From: Planctomycetales bacterium 71-10
GTDB taxonomy: Bacteria; Planctomycetota; Planctomycetia; Isosphaerales; Isosphaeraceae
Direction: 5' to 3'
NCBI GenBank assembly: GCA_001898385.1
Contig: MKTT01000055.1
Coordinates: 731 to 64,730 of the forward strand
DNA length: 64,000 nt
Below are positions 1-8,135 of the stretch, piece by piece. The notes under the pieces are model-generated. The model worked only from the letters and a program-made list of their open reading frames with translations, was not told the origin of the DNA and ran no database searches. Position 1 is the stretch's first letter. The number at the start of each line of letters is the position of its first letter. Both the position numbers and the translations under genes were made by a program.

Positions 1-427
1 CCTGCCAGACGCCGCCGGCGTTCTCGACGTCGTCCTTGATCGCGAAGAAGCCGGTGACGTTCCGGCCCTGGATGCAGCGGGCGGAGCAGAGCATCCAGGG
101 GCCGTGGCAGATGGCCCCCACGACCTTGCCGAGCTTCGCGGCGTCGGCGACGAGCTGGATCATCGCCGGCGTGCGGCGCATGTGGTCGGGCGAGTAGCCG
201 CCGGGGATGATGACGACGTCGAAGTCGTCGGCCTTCACGTCGGCCGCGGCCACGTCCGCCTTCGCCGGGTAGCCGTGCTTGGAGGCGTAGGACTCGCCCG
301 CCTTGGGGCCGACGATCTTCACGTCGTAGCCGGCCTCCCGCAGCCGGTACACCGGGTACCACAGCTCCAGGTCCTCGTAGAACTTCTCGACCAGGACGGC
401 CGCGGACTTGCCGCCGGGAATGCTCAT
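1..427 (-). CDS. DJ-1/PfpI family protein (partial, 3' end outside window)
   Basis: The reading frame starts at ATG 427 and runs off the left edge after about 142 residues. The translation has the class I glutamine amidotransferase-like layout of DJ-1/PfpI proteins: a beta strand ending in VVIIPGGYSPDHMR, then VGAICHGPWML, the nucleophile elbow with the reactive cysteine. Family members act as glyoxalases, chaperones or general stress proteins; which applies here cannot be told. An A/G-rich stretch (GAGGGAGCG) precedes the start by about eight bases. It is followed upstream by the same-strand epimerase gene. Confidence 0.85.
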   Translation of the reverse strand, partial: MSIPGGKSAAVLVEKFYEDLELWYPVYRLREAGYDVKIVGPKAGESYASKHGYPAKADVAAADVKADDFDVVIIPGGYSPDHMRRTPAMIQLVADAAKLGKVVGAICHGPWMLCSARCIQGRNVTGFFAIKDDVENAGGVWQ

Positions 428-476
428 CAGGATCGCTCCCTCGGTTGGGGGTTCATTTCATGCCGGGTGGGGCGGG

Positions 477-1484
477 TCAGCCGCGGGGGGCCGGGGCGTG
501 CTCGGCCATGGCGCGGGCGATGGCCTCGTCGAAGCCGTAGGGGGGCGAGTAGCCCAGCACGCGGCGGGCCTTCTCGATGGAGTAGTCCAGGTGCAGGCCC
601 AGGAACTTGTACCGGGCCTTGTTGATGATCGGGGCGTCCTTGCGGCCGCGGAGCCTGGCCCCCCCCTCGACGACGGTCGCCAGGAACTTCGCCAGCTTCA
701 GGGGGATCTTCCGCCGGGGCGCGGGGAGGCCGGCCAGGTCGGCCACGCTCCCCACGAACCGGCGCTTGCTGACGGGCTCACCGTCGGTCAGGTTGAAGAC
801 CTCCCCCACGGCGTCGGGGTTCTCGGCGGCGAGGAAGATCCCGTGGACCAGGTTCTTGACGTAGATGCAGTTGAGGGCCTGCTCGCCCGACCCGAAGTAG
901 GCGAACGTCCCGCGGCGGAGGTTCGTCAGCAGCTTGGGCAGGACGGTGCGGTCGCGCTCGCCGTAGATGAACCCGGGGCGGACGACCGCGACGGGGAGCC
1001 CCTTCTCCTTGCAGTAGGAGAGGGCCAGGGTCTCGGCCTCGGTCTTGGAGCGGGTGTAGGCGTCGAGCGAGTCGGCGGCGGGCGGGGTGGCCTCGTCGGT
1101 GCCGAAGTGGTCGCGGCCCTCGTAGACGCCCAGCGAGCTGACGTGGACGAACCGCCGCACCTTGGCCGCGACGGCCGCGTCGAGCAGCAGCCGGAGGGCC
1201 TCGACGTTCAGGCGGCGGAACTCGGCGAGGGTGCCCCAGTCGCCGACCTTGGCGGCGCAGTTGAAGACCCAGTCGGCGCCGGCGACGCCCCGGGCCAGGG
1301 CGTCGGCGTCCTCCAGGTCGCCGAGGATCTTCTCCACGCCCCACTCGTCGAGCTTGCGGGCGTCGCTGGAGGCGCGGACGAGGGCCTTGACGCGGTGGCC
1401 GCGGGCCAGCGCCTCCTCGACCGCGTGGCCGCCGACGAGGCCGGTCGCGCCGGTGACGAAGATGGTCTTGGGGCTGGTGCTCAT
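477..1484 (-). CDS. NAD-dependent epimerase/dehydratase (extended SDR)
   Basis: A 335-residue protein. Near the N terminus it has the Rossmann nucleotide-binding signature TGATGLVGG (about residues 11-19), then an acidic strand end, and the catalytic Ser and YxxxK site seen as VSSLGVYEG followed by YTRSK. This is the extended short-chain dehydrogenase fold of sugar-nucleotide epimerases and 3-beta-hydroxysteroid dehydrogenase/isomerases. The motif FNCAAKVGDWG suggests the 3-beta-HSD-like subgroup. The substrate cannot be assigned. It lies head to tail with the DJ-1 gene (50 bp gap). Confidence 0.85.
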   Translation of the reverse strand: MSTSPKTIFVTGATGLVGGHAVEEALARGHRVKALVRASSDARKLDEWGVEKILGDLEDADALARGVAGADWVFNCAAKVGDWGTLAEFRRLNVEALRLLLDAAVAAKVRRFVHVSSLGVYEGRDHFGTDEATPPAADSLDAYTRSKTEAETLALSYCKEKGLPVAVVRPGFIYGERDRTVLPKLLTNLRRGTFAYFGSGEQALNCIYVKNLVHGIFLAAENPDAVGEVFNLTDGEPVSKRRFVGSVADLAGLPAPRRKIPLKLAKFLATVVEGGARLRGRKDAPIINKARYKFLGLHLDYSIEKARRVLGYSPPYGFDEAIARAMAEHAPAPRG

Positions 1485-1755
1485 GGCGAGAGGGTCTCGA
1501 CCGCGGGGGCTGCGCCGGCGGGCCGGGCGCGGTCATGCTCCCGGGCGGGCTCGGTATCGGGCCGGAGGGAGGATCGGACGCCGCCCCCCTCGATCCTACC
1601 CGATGGGCGGCGGGGGTCAAACCGCCCGCCGCGGGGGGCGGGATAGGGGTGGCCTTCGGTCCCGCGGTCCGTGTAGTGTGGAGGGATGACGGGCGGGCCG
1701 CAGCAGCCGGCGGCCGGGGCCCGGATCGTGCGGGTTCGTCAAGTCGGGGGTCGCC

Positions 1756-2136
1756 ATGTCCGCCAGCCTCAAGCCGGAAGAGTTCGGGCCTTACCACCGC
1801 CTGCTGAAAGACCTGTCGGACCGGCTCCGCGGGAACGTCGGCCGCATGACCGACGAGGCCCTCCGCCGCAACCAGAACGATTCCAACCTCTCCAACGTCC
1901 CGCTCCACATGGCGGACGTCGGCACCGAGAACTACGACCAGGAGTTCACCCTGGGCCTGATCGAGAACGAGCAGGAGACGCTCAAGCTCATCGACGAGGC
2001 CCTCGGCCGCATCGGCGACGGCACCTACGGCGCCTGCGCCGAGTGCGAGCGGCCGATCGCCCGGGCCCGGCTCGAGGCCCTCCCCTACACCCGATACTGC
2101 ATCGAGTGCGCACGGAAGCTGGAGAACCCCGAATGA
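1756..2136 (+). CDS. DksA/TraR-family zinc-finger protein
   Basis: A 126-residue protein with a long helical N-terminal part and a C-terminal four-cysteine zinc finger (CAEC at about 99-102, CIEC at about 119-122), the arrangement of TraR/DksA RNA polymerase-binding proteins. DksA-type proteins enter the polymerase secondary channel and modulate initiation, often with ppGpp. The coiled-coil tip here, ENEQETLKLIDEALGRI, fits the general family, and GDGTYGACAECERPI is the usual start of the finger. Its stop overlaps the lspA start (ATGA), so the two are translationally coupled. Confidence 0.88.
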   Translation: MSASLKPEEFGPYHRLLKDLSDRLRGNVGRMTDEALRRNQNDSNLSNVPLHMADVGTENYDQEFTLGLIENEQETLKLIDEALGRIGDGTYGACAECERPIARARLEALPYTRYCIECARKLENPE

Positions 2137-2720
2137 CGCGCCGCGTCGCCGCGAGCCGATTCCTCCTGTTCCTGGCCCTCGCCCTCGGCGGCGCGGGGTT
2201 GGACCTGGCGAGCAAGTCGATCGTCTTCCGGGAGGCGGGCGAGCCGGGCTCGCCCCCGGTCTCGGTGGTCGGCGAGGTCCTGGAGCTGCGCACCAGCTAC
2301 AACAAGGGGGCGCTCTGGGGCTTCGGCCGGAGCGTGCCGCACAGCAGCCTGATCTTCGCGGGGCTCTCGGTCGCGGCCGGGGCGGCGATCGTCGGCTGGC
2401 TGTTCGTCGGCGGCGCGGCGTCGAGCCTGCCGCTGACCGTGGCCCTCGGCCTCATCATGGCCGGCGCGATCGGCAACTGTTACGACCGCCTCGCCTTCGG
2501 CCACGTCCGCGACTTCGTCCACTTCCACGTCGACTCCGTGGGCTTCAACTGGGCCATCTTCAACGTCGCCGACGTCATGCTCGTCTGCGGGGCCTGCACC
2601 CTGGTCCTCTTCGCCCTCCGTCCCGAGCCCGCCCCGCAAGACGCCCCCCCGCCGGCCGACGAGGCGACGGCCCCCGCGCCGCACGTCCACGACGCGGGAT
2701 CGGTGCGGGCCCCCTCGTGA
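2133..2720 (+). CDS. lspA: Lipoprotein signal peptidase (signal peptidase II)
   Basis: A 195-residue inner-membrane aspartyl protease that removes signal peptides from diacylglyceryl-modified prolipoproteins. Four hydrophobic segments are visible. The two catalytic aspartates lie in GAIGNCYDRL and FNVADVM, the conserved NxxD and FNxAD boxes, with the family motif NKGALWGF before them. The C-terminal 35 residues are Pro/Ala-rich and extend beyond the usual length. The start at ATG 2133 overlaps the DksA stop, and the stop overlaps the next start as GTGA. Confidence 0.93.
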   Translation: MTRRVAASRFLLFLALALGGAGLDLASKSIVFREAGEPGSPPVSVVGEVLELRTSYNKGALWGFGRSVPHSSLIFAGLSVAAGAAIVGWLFVGGAASSLPLTVALGLIMAGAIGNCYDRLAFGHVRDFVHFHVDSVGFNWAIFNVADVMLVCGACTLVLFALRPEPAPQDAPPPADEATAPAPHVHDAGSVRAPS

Positions 2721-2947
2721 GGGAGTTTCGACCAGGCCCCGACGAACTCAATGAGAAGGCCCGGGAAGCCCTGCTGGTCGAACTCTTCCGCGGGCGCGAG
2801 ATCACCCATCGCCAGCTCGGCGAGGCCCTCGGTCTCGGTCGCTATGAGACCGACGGGCTGCTGAAGCGATGCGGCGTGGGGCTCGACGTCAGCGCCGAGA
2901 AGATCCGCCAAGGATGCGGCCTGCTCGGCCAAGCCCGGCCGTCATGA
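2717..2947 (+). CDS. UPF0175 family antitoxin-like protein
   Basis: A 76-residue protein. The core ALLVELFRGREITHRQLGEA followed by LGLGRYETDGLLKRCGVGLD matches UPF0175, a small helix-turn-helix family that pairs with DUF3368 PIN-like toxins. The GTG start overlaps the lspA stop (GTGA). The last 20 residues look unlike the usual acidic UPF0175 tail, so this end may be degenerate. Its TGA stop overlaps an ATG (2944) that opens a toxin-like reading frame, the usual coupling of such toxin-antitoxin pairs. Confidence 0.75.
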   Translation: MREFRPGPDELNEKAREALLVELFRGREITHRQLGEALGLGRYETDGLLKRCGVGLDVSAEKIRQGCGLLGQARPS

Positions 2948-2992
2948 TCGCGGTCTCGGACACGACGACGCTCACACGTCGTAGTAGAGGTT
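2944..2992 (+). pseudogene. Stub of a DUF3368 (PIN-like) toxin gene
   Basis: The frame opened at ATG 2944 begins MIAVSDTTTL, close to the N terminus typical of DUF3368 toxins (hydrophobic residues, then VSDTSPL), and is coupled to the UPF0175 gene by ATGA. After about ten residues it runs straight into the end of glutamine synthetase read antisense. In the reconstructed pre-integration chromosome the frame would stop within 17 codons. The toxin therefore appears to have been lost before the prophage arrived. The match is short, so the identification is tentative. Confidence 0.45.
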
Positions 2993-2995
2993 GGA
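2979..2995. other. Left attachment site (attL) with displaced glnA tail
   Basis: On the minus strand 2995-2972 reads S-N-L-Y-Y-D-V-stop, the usual last residues of type I glutamine synthetase, in GC-rich host codons (CTC TAC TAC GAC GTG). The same region at the right boundary is 33016-33033. The two share TAGAGGTTG exactly (2985-2993 and 33023-33031), with TCGTA just before it on both sides and one mismatch between. Host sequence lies to the left of this core, phage sequence to the right. Confidence 0.8.
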
Positions 2996-3062
2996 CTAGG
3001 ATGGTCGGCCCGCACTCACCGCAAACCTTTGTCCCACAACACTTTAGCCGCCCGCCAAGGAG

Positions 3063-3078
3063 TGGTAATTTTCGTGGG
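3063..3078 (+). repeat. Putative integrase arm-binding site, left copy
   Basis: The 16-mer TGGTAATTTTCGTGGG occurs here and, in the same orientation, at 32936-32951. In the circular phage form the two copies flank the att core at nearly equal distances (69 and 71 bp). That is how arm-type sites for tyrosine recombinases are laid out. Being identical at both ends it could be mistaken for the att core itself, but the glnA duplication lies outside it. Confidence 0.6.
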
Positions 3079-3590
3079 TAATCGACGTGGCAAATTGGTC
3101 GGCTCAACGGTCGGTCGCTACGCTCCGGGACTGTCGGATTGGGTAGGCCATGAAGACCGCTCGAATCGGACAGTGTGAACGGGGGTTCCCCCTTAAGACA
3201 AGAATGTCGATGGTTTCACTACATACAGAAATTACAGTTAAGACGATAGGGATAGTCATTGCAACGTGAAATGTTGGGGGGTGTAGTCCACAGCGGATGA
3301 GAGTTATTTTTTTGGACACACTTCCTATGCCCTGATGTTCTTCCTCTTCTATTATGTTTGTGTAGTCTTATCATATATCGACAGGGTGTTCTTATTCTAC
3401 TATTTACATCTTGGGCGAAATCACAAGGTTATCCCGCATTAATGTATGCTTATTTCATCATTATATGGGCAATGAGCGTTTTAATAGTCTGTATATGCGA
3501 AGCAAGGGAATGAATCTGCCTGTATGACAAACCCACCCCCTGCTAACATCTTCTTTTTTATTTGACCACGTATCTTACATCTGTAGTACG
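3079..3590. other. Left-end non-coding phage region
   Basis: About 510 bp of AT-rich sequence between the left arm site and the last late gene. No reading frame has a convincing ribosome binding site. It holds one copy of the dispersed motif (around 3536, minus strand) and a T-run at 3305-3312. I see no clear hairpin terminator, although the long leftward operon should end here. Confidence 0.4.
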
Positions 3591-3749
3591 TCAACCCTCG
3601 ATAATGAGACAGGCCCCGGGTTCTACGCCGTCATAGATTAAACAAGCCGAGGGAATTGTATAGTGTGCTTTTATCCCCGGCTGAGGTTGATCGTCAAACC
3701 AGTCGCCAAACAAATGATAGTCGCTGAATAGATTAAAATCGGCAAACAT
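3591..3749 (-). CDS. Small hypothetical late protein (52 aa)
   Basis: Starts at ATG 3749, two bases after the stop of the preceding late gene, with GGGGGCA as the ribosome binding site. It ends at TGA 3591. The product begins MFADFNLFSDYHLFGDWFDD and is acidic and aromatic-rich, without a membrane segment. I do not recognise it. Its tight coupling to the tail gene block and normal start make it likely real, the last gene of the late operon. Confidence 0.6.
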   Translation of the reverse strand: MFADFNLFSDYHLFGDWFDDQPQPGIKAHYTIPSACLIYDGVEPGACLIIEG

Positions 3750-3751
3750 TG

Positions 3752-4201
3752 TTATGCCCCCTCAATTTGACCACCAGAAAACTCGGGCTGAATTGTAAGC
3801 AGGAGGTTATCTAGGACTTGGGCGAGATTGCTGTACATTGTGAAGTTTTCGGCGATCAGTTCGGGCAAACCTGGAATCTCCGGGCGAATTACCGTGGTGT
3901 TGTAAACGGGTAGAACTTCGGGCGAAATCTCCACCCCCTGCTCATCATATTCGGCGGGAACACCCGCACTGACTAACGTAGACTGAGTAATAGCGGGTTG
4001 ACTGTTGGGCGATAAATTAACCTCAACTTGGGTGATTGGTGGATTACCCGCATAGGCCAGGTCTTTACTCGCGTAGCAATCATAGACAATTCGGGCGGTT
4101 TTCATCCCCCAATTGAAATTACTCTCTAAACAATAAGCCCAACCCGTATTTAAAGCCTGTCCGGTTGCAGGGACAATAATCGCAATGTTATCGATCGGCA
4201 T
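3752..4201 (-). CDS. Hypothetical tail-region protein (149 aa)
   Basis: Begins MPIDNIAIIVPATGQAL behind a GAGGAATAATC ribosome binding site and lies two bases after the next upstream gene. No known domain is recognised. Proline-rich and beta-type sequence fits a minor structural role near the tail fibres. The dispersed phage motif is read in the sense frame as EQGVE around residue 90. Confidence 0.6.
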   Translation of the reverse strand: MPIDNIAIIVPATGQALNTGWAYCLESNFNWGMKTARIVYDCYASKDLAYAGNPPITQVEVNLSPNSQPAITQSTLVSAGVPAEYDEQGVEISPEVLPVYNTTVIRPEIPGLPELIAENFTMYSNLAQVLDNLLLTIQPEFSGGQIEGA

Positions 4202-4203
4202 GA

Positions 4204-4728
4204 TTATTCCTCACATGTATGTCCAAATTGATTGTCAAACTTGTCGAACACAACGCCGCACAAGGTGACTACCCCCGACACGCTCTCGATTCTTATTCTG
4301 CACGACCCACCCCAATGCACAAACCTGTACCATTTGCCCTGACTTGACCACGGCGTAGGGTCCGTGTAAGAGGAGTATGTGGTGTCGCCGGCCGTGTTCT
4401 GCAATTTGAATGTTAGCTGTCGGGGCGACGTGGAAGAAAGTATGAAGATGGACGTCACATAGACTTTGGAATCGACCAGCGTCAAATCGATATTGCAACT
4501 CGTAAGGCTTGTATAAGTATTGCTATCCGATGAACCGGGAATCTGAAAATAATTATCGGTATTTGACAGGGTGATCGTGCCCGTGCTGGCACTCGAAACC
4601 ACTGTAGAGGTAAGCCATGAGGGTAAAACCCCGTTATATGTTTTCGCAGACCAATAACCGGCACCGAACTTCCCGATCCATCGGCCGAGGGTCGCGGTAT
4701 CAATCCCCAAGAAAGTCCCGTTCGCCAT
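4204..4728 (-). CDS. Putative tail-tip or fibre-associated beta protein (174 aa)
   Basis: Begins MANGTFLGIDTATLGRWIGK. The rest is Ser/Thr/Gly-rich with alternating strands, including a jelly-roll-like stretch (KWYRFVHWGGSCRIRIESVSG), as in carbohydrate-binding domains of phage tail tips. It is packed directly behind the tail fibre gene (gap of 2 bp). No specific family can be named. A receptor- or surface-binding role is inferred from composition and position. Confidence 0.55.
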   Translation of the reverse strand: MANGTFLGIDTATLGRWIGKFGAGYWSAKTYNGVLPSWLTSTVVSSASTGTITLSNTDNYFQIPGSSDSNTYTSLTSCNIDLTLVDSKVYVTSIFILSSTSPRQLTFKLQNTAGDTTYSSYTDPTPWSSQGKWYRFVHWGGSCRIRIESVSGVVTLCGVVFDKFDNQFGHTCEE

Positions 4729-4730
4729 TG

Positions 4731-5867
4731 TTATTGGTTCCTCGCCAAATACACCAGTTCGATAATTACGTTTTGGACGCCGGTTCCGGGGCTTGAAATA
4801 TCAATCGTGAAGGTGTCGCCCGCACTAACGGAGGTATTGGAAAACGCTGTAATGGTTTGGAGAGTGGTCGTATTCGCGGCGACTGTTTGACCGGCCGAAA
4901 AAATTGATGTGCCGTTTTTCTTGATATCAAATGTGAAACCACCACCAACGGGATTTGACTCGGCCGAAACCTGGACTTTGACAAGAGTACCTGTATAGGC
5001 GGCATAGGTGGGGAGGGTCAGGCTAGTACCCGCCGCAAGATCAATGTAACGCCCAAGCACAAACCGCATTTTCTGGGGGGCGAAACCGCCATTTGATAAT
5101 ACTTTTACGAGGGCCGCACCACTTGAATTTCTGAGTGTTAGTAAGTCTTCCGAGCCGTTGGCCTGAACGTCCAGTGTTGATGATGGGGTTGTCGATAGTC
5201 CTACTCTTTTGTTTGCAGAATCGTAAACTAGCGAAGATGAACCGGCGAATGCCCCACCATTATTAAATTGGATTTGCCCTGATGAACCACCGGGAGAAGT
5301 CGTTGGAGGAGTCGCCCAAACACCATCACCCCTGAGATAATTAGAGGACGTACCACCACTTGGCAGACTGTCTTGTTTTTCACTCAGCAAATCATCAACT
5401 TCGTCTTTATCATAATAGCCGGACAAATCATTAGCAGGGGGTGTTTGCCATGTGCGATCAAACGCCAGGAATTGCCCACTTGTTCCGCCGGTCGGTAGCT
5501 TATCCTCTTTATCATTAAGATCGGTATTCAGATCAACGATATCATCTATAACAGTGGAAATTTCACCCCACAGATCATTGAAATCCCCTGCTAACGGGAT
5601 ATTGCCGACTTTGTCATTTTGCTGAACGGCGAAATCAGCGTAGTCGTCTACCGGCCCGTCAATTTGGAGGACATCCCCTGTTCGACCAACGCACTTAAGC
5701 ACCCCCAATAGAGTGGTCCCGCGATAGACCGTGATACGCATTGGACTATCGGGCGTAATGTCATCTCCGAATTTAACGCCATGTCCGGTTTGTACTGATA
5801 GCGAATTACCGCCTACCAATCTGGCAGATGCCGCCGTACTACCCGCTTTATCTCTGTAAACCCACAT
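4731..5867 (-). CDS. Tail fibre/baseplate protein
   Basis: ATG 5867 gives 378 residues; a TTG at 5876 is too close to the purine-rich ribosome binding site to be the start. The N-terminal quarter resembles a baseplate upper-protein domain. It is followed by coiled and repeated modules of the type KEDKLPTGGTSGQFLAFDRTW and EKQDSLPSGGTSSNYLRGDGV, typical of trimeric phage fibres, then a Ser/Thr-rich beta C terminus. Two copies of the dispersed motif are embedded, read as TPPAND and NIPLAGD. Confidence 0.8.
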   Translation of the reverse strand: MWVYRDKAGSTAASARLVGGNSLSVQTGHGVKFGDDITPDSPMRITVYRGTTLLGVLKCVGRTGDVLQIDGPVDDYADFAVQQNDKVGNIPLAGDFNDLWGEISTVIDDIVDLNTDLNDKEDKLPTGGTSGQFLAFDRTWQTPPANDLSGYYDKDEVDDLLSEKQDSLPSGGTSSNYLRGDGVWATPPTTSPGGSSGQIQFNNGGAFAGSSSLVYDSANKRVGLSTTPSSTLDVQANGSEDLLTLRNSSGAALVKVLSNGGFAPQKMRFVLGRYIDLAAGTSLTLPTYAAYTGTLVKVQVSAESNPVGGGFTFDIKKNGTSIFSAGQTVAANTTTLQTITAFSNTSVSAGDTFTIDISSPGTGVQNVIIELVYLARNQ

Positions 5868-5884
5868 ATAAACCAACCCCCTGC

Positions 5885-6214
5885 TTACACTGTAATTCCG
5901 GCCATCCTAATCAAGTCCGACCGAGTCAATATTTCGATCAATTCTAATTTTTTGCCGTTGTTGTCCACAGAATACACTTTGCCGATAACGCCCGGATAAA
6001 GTATCTCGCCTGTTAATTCTACGGACTGACCACGGTAATCGGGATTTCTAATTTCTTGGCTATCTCGGGCAAAAACTCTGAGCGTATCGGGCGAATAACT
6101 GTCCACCCACTGAGACTGATTGACATCCCAATATTTATCAGGATCACCGTTAATTCCCGGCTGCACAATTACTAATCCGCAAACCATGTATGAAGCTCTA
6201 TATATTTTGAACAT
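5885..6214 (-). CDS. Hypothetical tail-region protein (109 aa)
   Basis: Begins MFKIYRASYMVCGLVIV and has no recognised domain. It may be a small beta-rich structural accessory, with PGVIGKVYSVDNNGKKLELIE suggesting a short barrel. A copy of the dispersed motif (GGGGAGGG tail) lies 10-15 bases before ATG 6214 and supplies its Shine-Dalgarno sequence. It sits between a cysteine-rich zinc protein and the tail fibre gene. Confidence 0.55.
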   Translation of the reverse strand: MFKIYRASYMVCGLVIVQPGINGDPDKYWDVNQSQWVDSYSPDTLRVFARDSQEIRNPDYRGQSVELTGEILYPGVIGKVYSVDNNGKKLELIEILTRSDLIRMAGITV

Positions 6215-6251
6215 TGATCAAGCCCTCCCCTGCTAACACTATTTACACCCT

Positions 6252-6635
6252 TTACCATTTTCCGAGCGGACATGACGACGACCGTATTTTGACCTTGGCC
6301 GAAATTCCACACCCGCACTGACGACATTTCCCAAGCTCACGATCATAAGACGGGCAATTATTGCACACCTCTTGACGACTGGCCGCGAGTTCTGTGTCTG
6401 ACAATTTAAATCCATCTTTTGCAAAATCGACCATAGAGGAGGCAAAATTACCAACCTGAGTTAATAGGGACGGATAATTGTTAGCAGGAGGTGGGGTTTG
6501 CTCAGACACCGCCTTAATACTGGCCAGTTGCGAGGGTTCGCCAGATTCCGCCATCTCGCAAAAAAACCCAAATCGCCCATCTACCTCAGCCCTACACGGC
6601 CCATTTTTTACGGGACAATTTACACACTTCGCCAT
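6252..6635 (-). CDS. Cysteine-rich zinc-binding phage protein (127 aa)
   Basis: Two cysteine clusters: CVNCPVKNGPC near the N terminus, and CNNCPSYDRELGKCRQCGCG plus CPLGKW at the C terminus. The second follows the DUF6171-like pattern found in many phage tail modules (CxxC...CxxCGC...SCPxGKW). Such proteins presumably bind zinc; their role is unknown. The dispersed motif appears as PPPANN between the clusters, in what looks like a linker. The start forms a TAATG overlap with the stop of the next upstream gene. Confidence 0.7.
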   Translation of the reverse strand: MAKCVNCPVKNGPCRAEVDGRFGFFCEMAESGEPSQLASIKAVSEQTPPPANNYPSLLTQVGNFASSMVDFAKDGFKLSDTELAASRQEVCNNCPSYDRELGKCRQCGCGISAKVKIRSSSCPLGKW

Positions 6636-7789
6636 TAGCCCGCCTCCGTAACAGTGACCGACGAAATTGGAAATGCCGGCCCGATCGGATCAACGTCCCA
6701 TTCGCCCTCATCCACCCCGGCGAAGTCGAAATAGGCCGTCGCACTATAGGGCTCTGACGAGTGTACGACCATCGATGTATTTTGTGTGCCACCACCCGAC
6801 GGACATCCCAAGTCGCTGCGATGCCAGGCATAAAATCGCCAATCCGTTTTGGGAGAACATGAGTTAGTGCAATTTCGGGATGGGCTGTACTGCACATTTT
6901 CGGTGTACCTGGCCACTCTCACCACCAACCTGCCGTTAGTTGATATTGAGACTGACACTCGCACCGGCACCGTCCCGGGCCCATAGTCGTCAGGTCTATA
7001 GTCATAATTGCATGATCCTGGACACTCGACGATTTTTTTAGGGCCACCCGCCGCACTCACATCGACATTAACGCATTGACTACCTGAGCAATCATTTATT
7101 GTAAAAGATTGGCCGGTTGACAAAGAGACAGTCAGGGGGAATTTAATTGGGTAAGGATGACATCTATAAGGAGTGCCGGCGGTCGTGTCGCAATCATTGC
7201 TACAGCATTTATGACCGGGGGCAACCGTCATGGTCACGCTGGCTATAGTGCCCGCACCGCATAATGAGGGCACGCTAAATGATCCTGATGTCGTCACAAA
7301 TTTGGACGAAGCCGCATCACACGAATAATTATAAGTGCCGGTTGTCGGGGAAAAAAAATAGAAAAACCCACTACTATCCGTCGTGCCCGTAATCCAAAAA
7401 TCGGGAGACTTGGTGATGGTGACTTTGGTGCCTGACAAGGCTCGATTAGAGGTGGCACCAGGGCAACCGCCGGTAAAAATAGCCCGCCGTTGAGATGAGA
7501 TGGGGATGACGACGGTGGTCCCACAAACGGCTGTAAATCTTGTAACCCCTTGGCCACTCCCAGTCTTATAACTTACAACATCATAGGATTCGTCGGCTAT
7601 TAAATCAGTAATATCTAATTTGCCAGTACCATCCGTTGTATATATGCCGACCAAACTATGATCACTAACTTTATAAACTGTGACCTCAACATCTCCGACC
7701 AATTGGTTAGCAGGGGACGAGCATGGATTACGGGTCTCAATTGAGACACCACACACATCATCACAACAACACCGCCCTCGTTTACCCAT
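6635..7789 (-). CDS. Cysteine-rich carboxypeptidase-regulatory-like tail protein (384 aa)
   Basis: ATG 7789 is chosen because it has GGAGTG six bases upstream and overlaps the previous stop. It begins MGKRGRCCCDDVCG. The first half contains Cna/CarboxypepD-regulatory-like strands (GTGKLDITDLIADESYDVVS and a second unit). The rest is a beta-rich, cysteine-rich domain with many CxxC-like pairs (CCSNDC, CSGSQC, CPGSC). This suggests a disulphide- or metal-stabilised surface-exposed virion protein, perhaps for adhesion. One dispersed motif is read as SSPANQ. Confidence 0.6.
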   Translation of the reverse strand: MGKRGRCCCDDVCGVSIETRNPCSSPANQLVGDVEVTVYKVSDHSLVGIYTTDGTGKLDITDLIADESYDVVSYKTGSGQGVTRFTAVCGTTVVIPISSQRRAIFTGGCPGATSNRALSGTKVTITKSPDFWITGTTDSSGFFYFFSPTTGTYNYSCDAASSKFVTTSGSFSVPSLCGAGTIASVTMTVAPGHKCCSNDCDTTAGTPYRCHPYPIKFPLTVSLSTGQSFTINDCSGSQCVNVDVSAAGGPKKIVECPGSCNYDYRPDDYGPGTVPVRVSVSISTNGRLVVRVARYTENVQYSPSRNCTNSCSPKTDWRFYAWHRSDLGCPSGGGTQNTSMVVHSSEPYSATAYFDFAGVDEGEWDVDPIGPAFPISSVTVTEAG

Positions 7790-8135
7790 TTGAGCACTCC
7801 TCGGGCGAAACCCACCAATTGCCGTCGATATCCTTATAACAATGAGCCGCAATATCCGCGTCAACAACATCGCCCATATTATATGCCGTCACGGTTTCCA
7901 GACTTGTGAGACTACCACCAACCAATTTTAAAAGATCGACACTACCTGATCCGGGCATCATACCTGACCTTGCCGTAATTGTGGAGGATGTGATACCAAC
8001 CCGCATGGTGGACGCACCGCCCCCCTGCCCTGCACCGCCGGTATCCTGATAACTACGCTGAGTCAGAGATCGATTGCTTTGTTCGAGGTTGCGTAGTTTT
8101 TGTTCATGATTTTGAATTGCTCGTTCAATTTTCAT
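7782..8135 (-). CDS. Hypothetical tail protein with N-terminal coiled coil (117 aa)
   Basis: The first 30 residues (MKIERAIQNHEQKLRNLEQS onward) form a heptad-like coiled coil. A Gly/Ser-rich beta part with ITARSGMMPGSGSVDLL follows, a pattern seen in small proteins encoded next to phage tail hubs. The ribosome binding site is the dispersed motif (AGCAGGAGGG), which is at the same time the last codons of the preceding gene. It overlaps both neighbours by a few bases. Confidence 0.55.
   Translation of the reverse strand: MKIERAIQNHEQKLRNLEQSNRSLTQRSYQDTGGAGQGGGASTMRVGITSSTITARSGMMPGSGSVDLLKLVGGSLTSLETVTAYNMGDVVDADIAAHCYKDIDGNWWVSPEECSNG

Noticed and set aside
3176-3195. GGGGGTTCCCCC as a palindromic operator
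   Set aside because: Only two loop bases are available; it is a chance run of G and C and no second copy was found.
3104-3319. Leftward 71-codon frame at the left end of the prophage
   Set aside because: GTG/ATG start without proper ribosome binding site, no coupling to neighbours, composition not protein-like.
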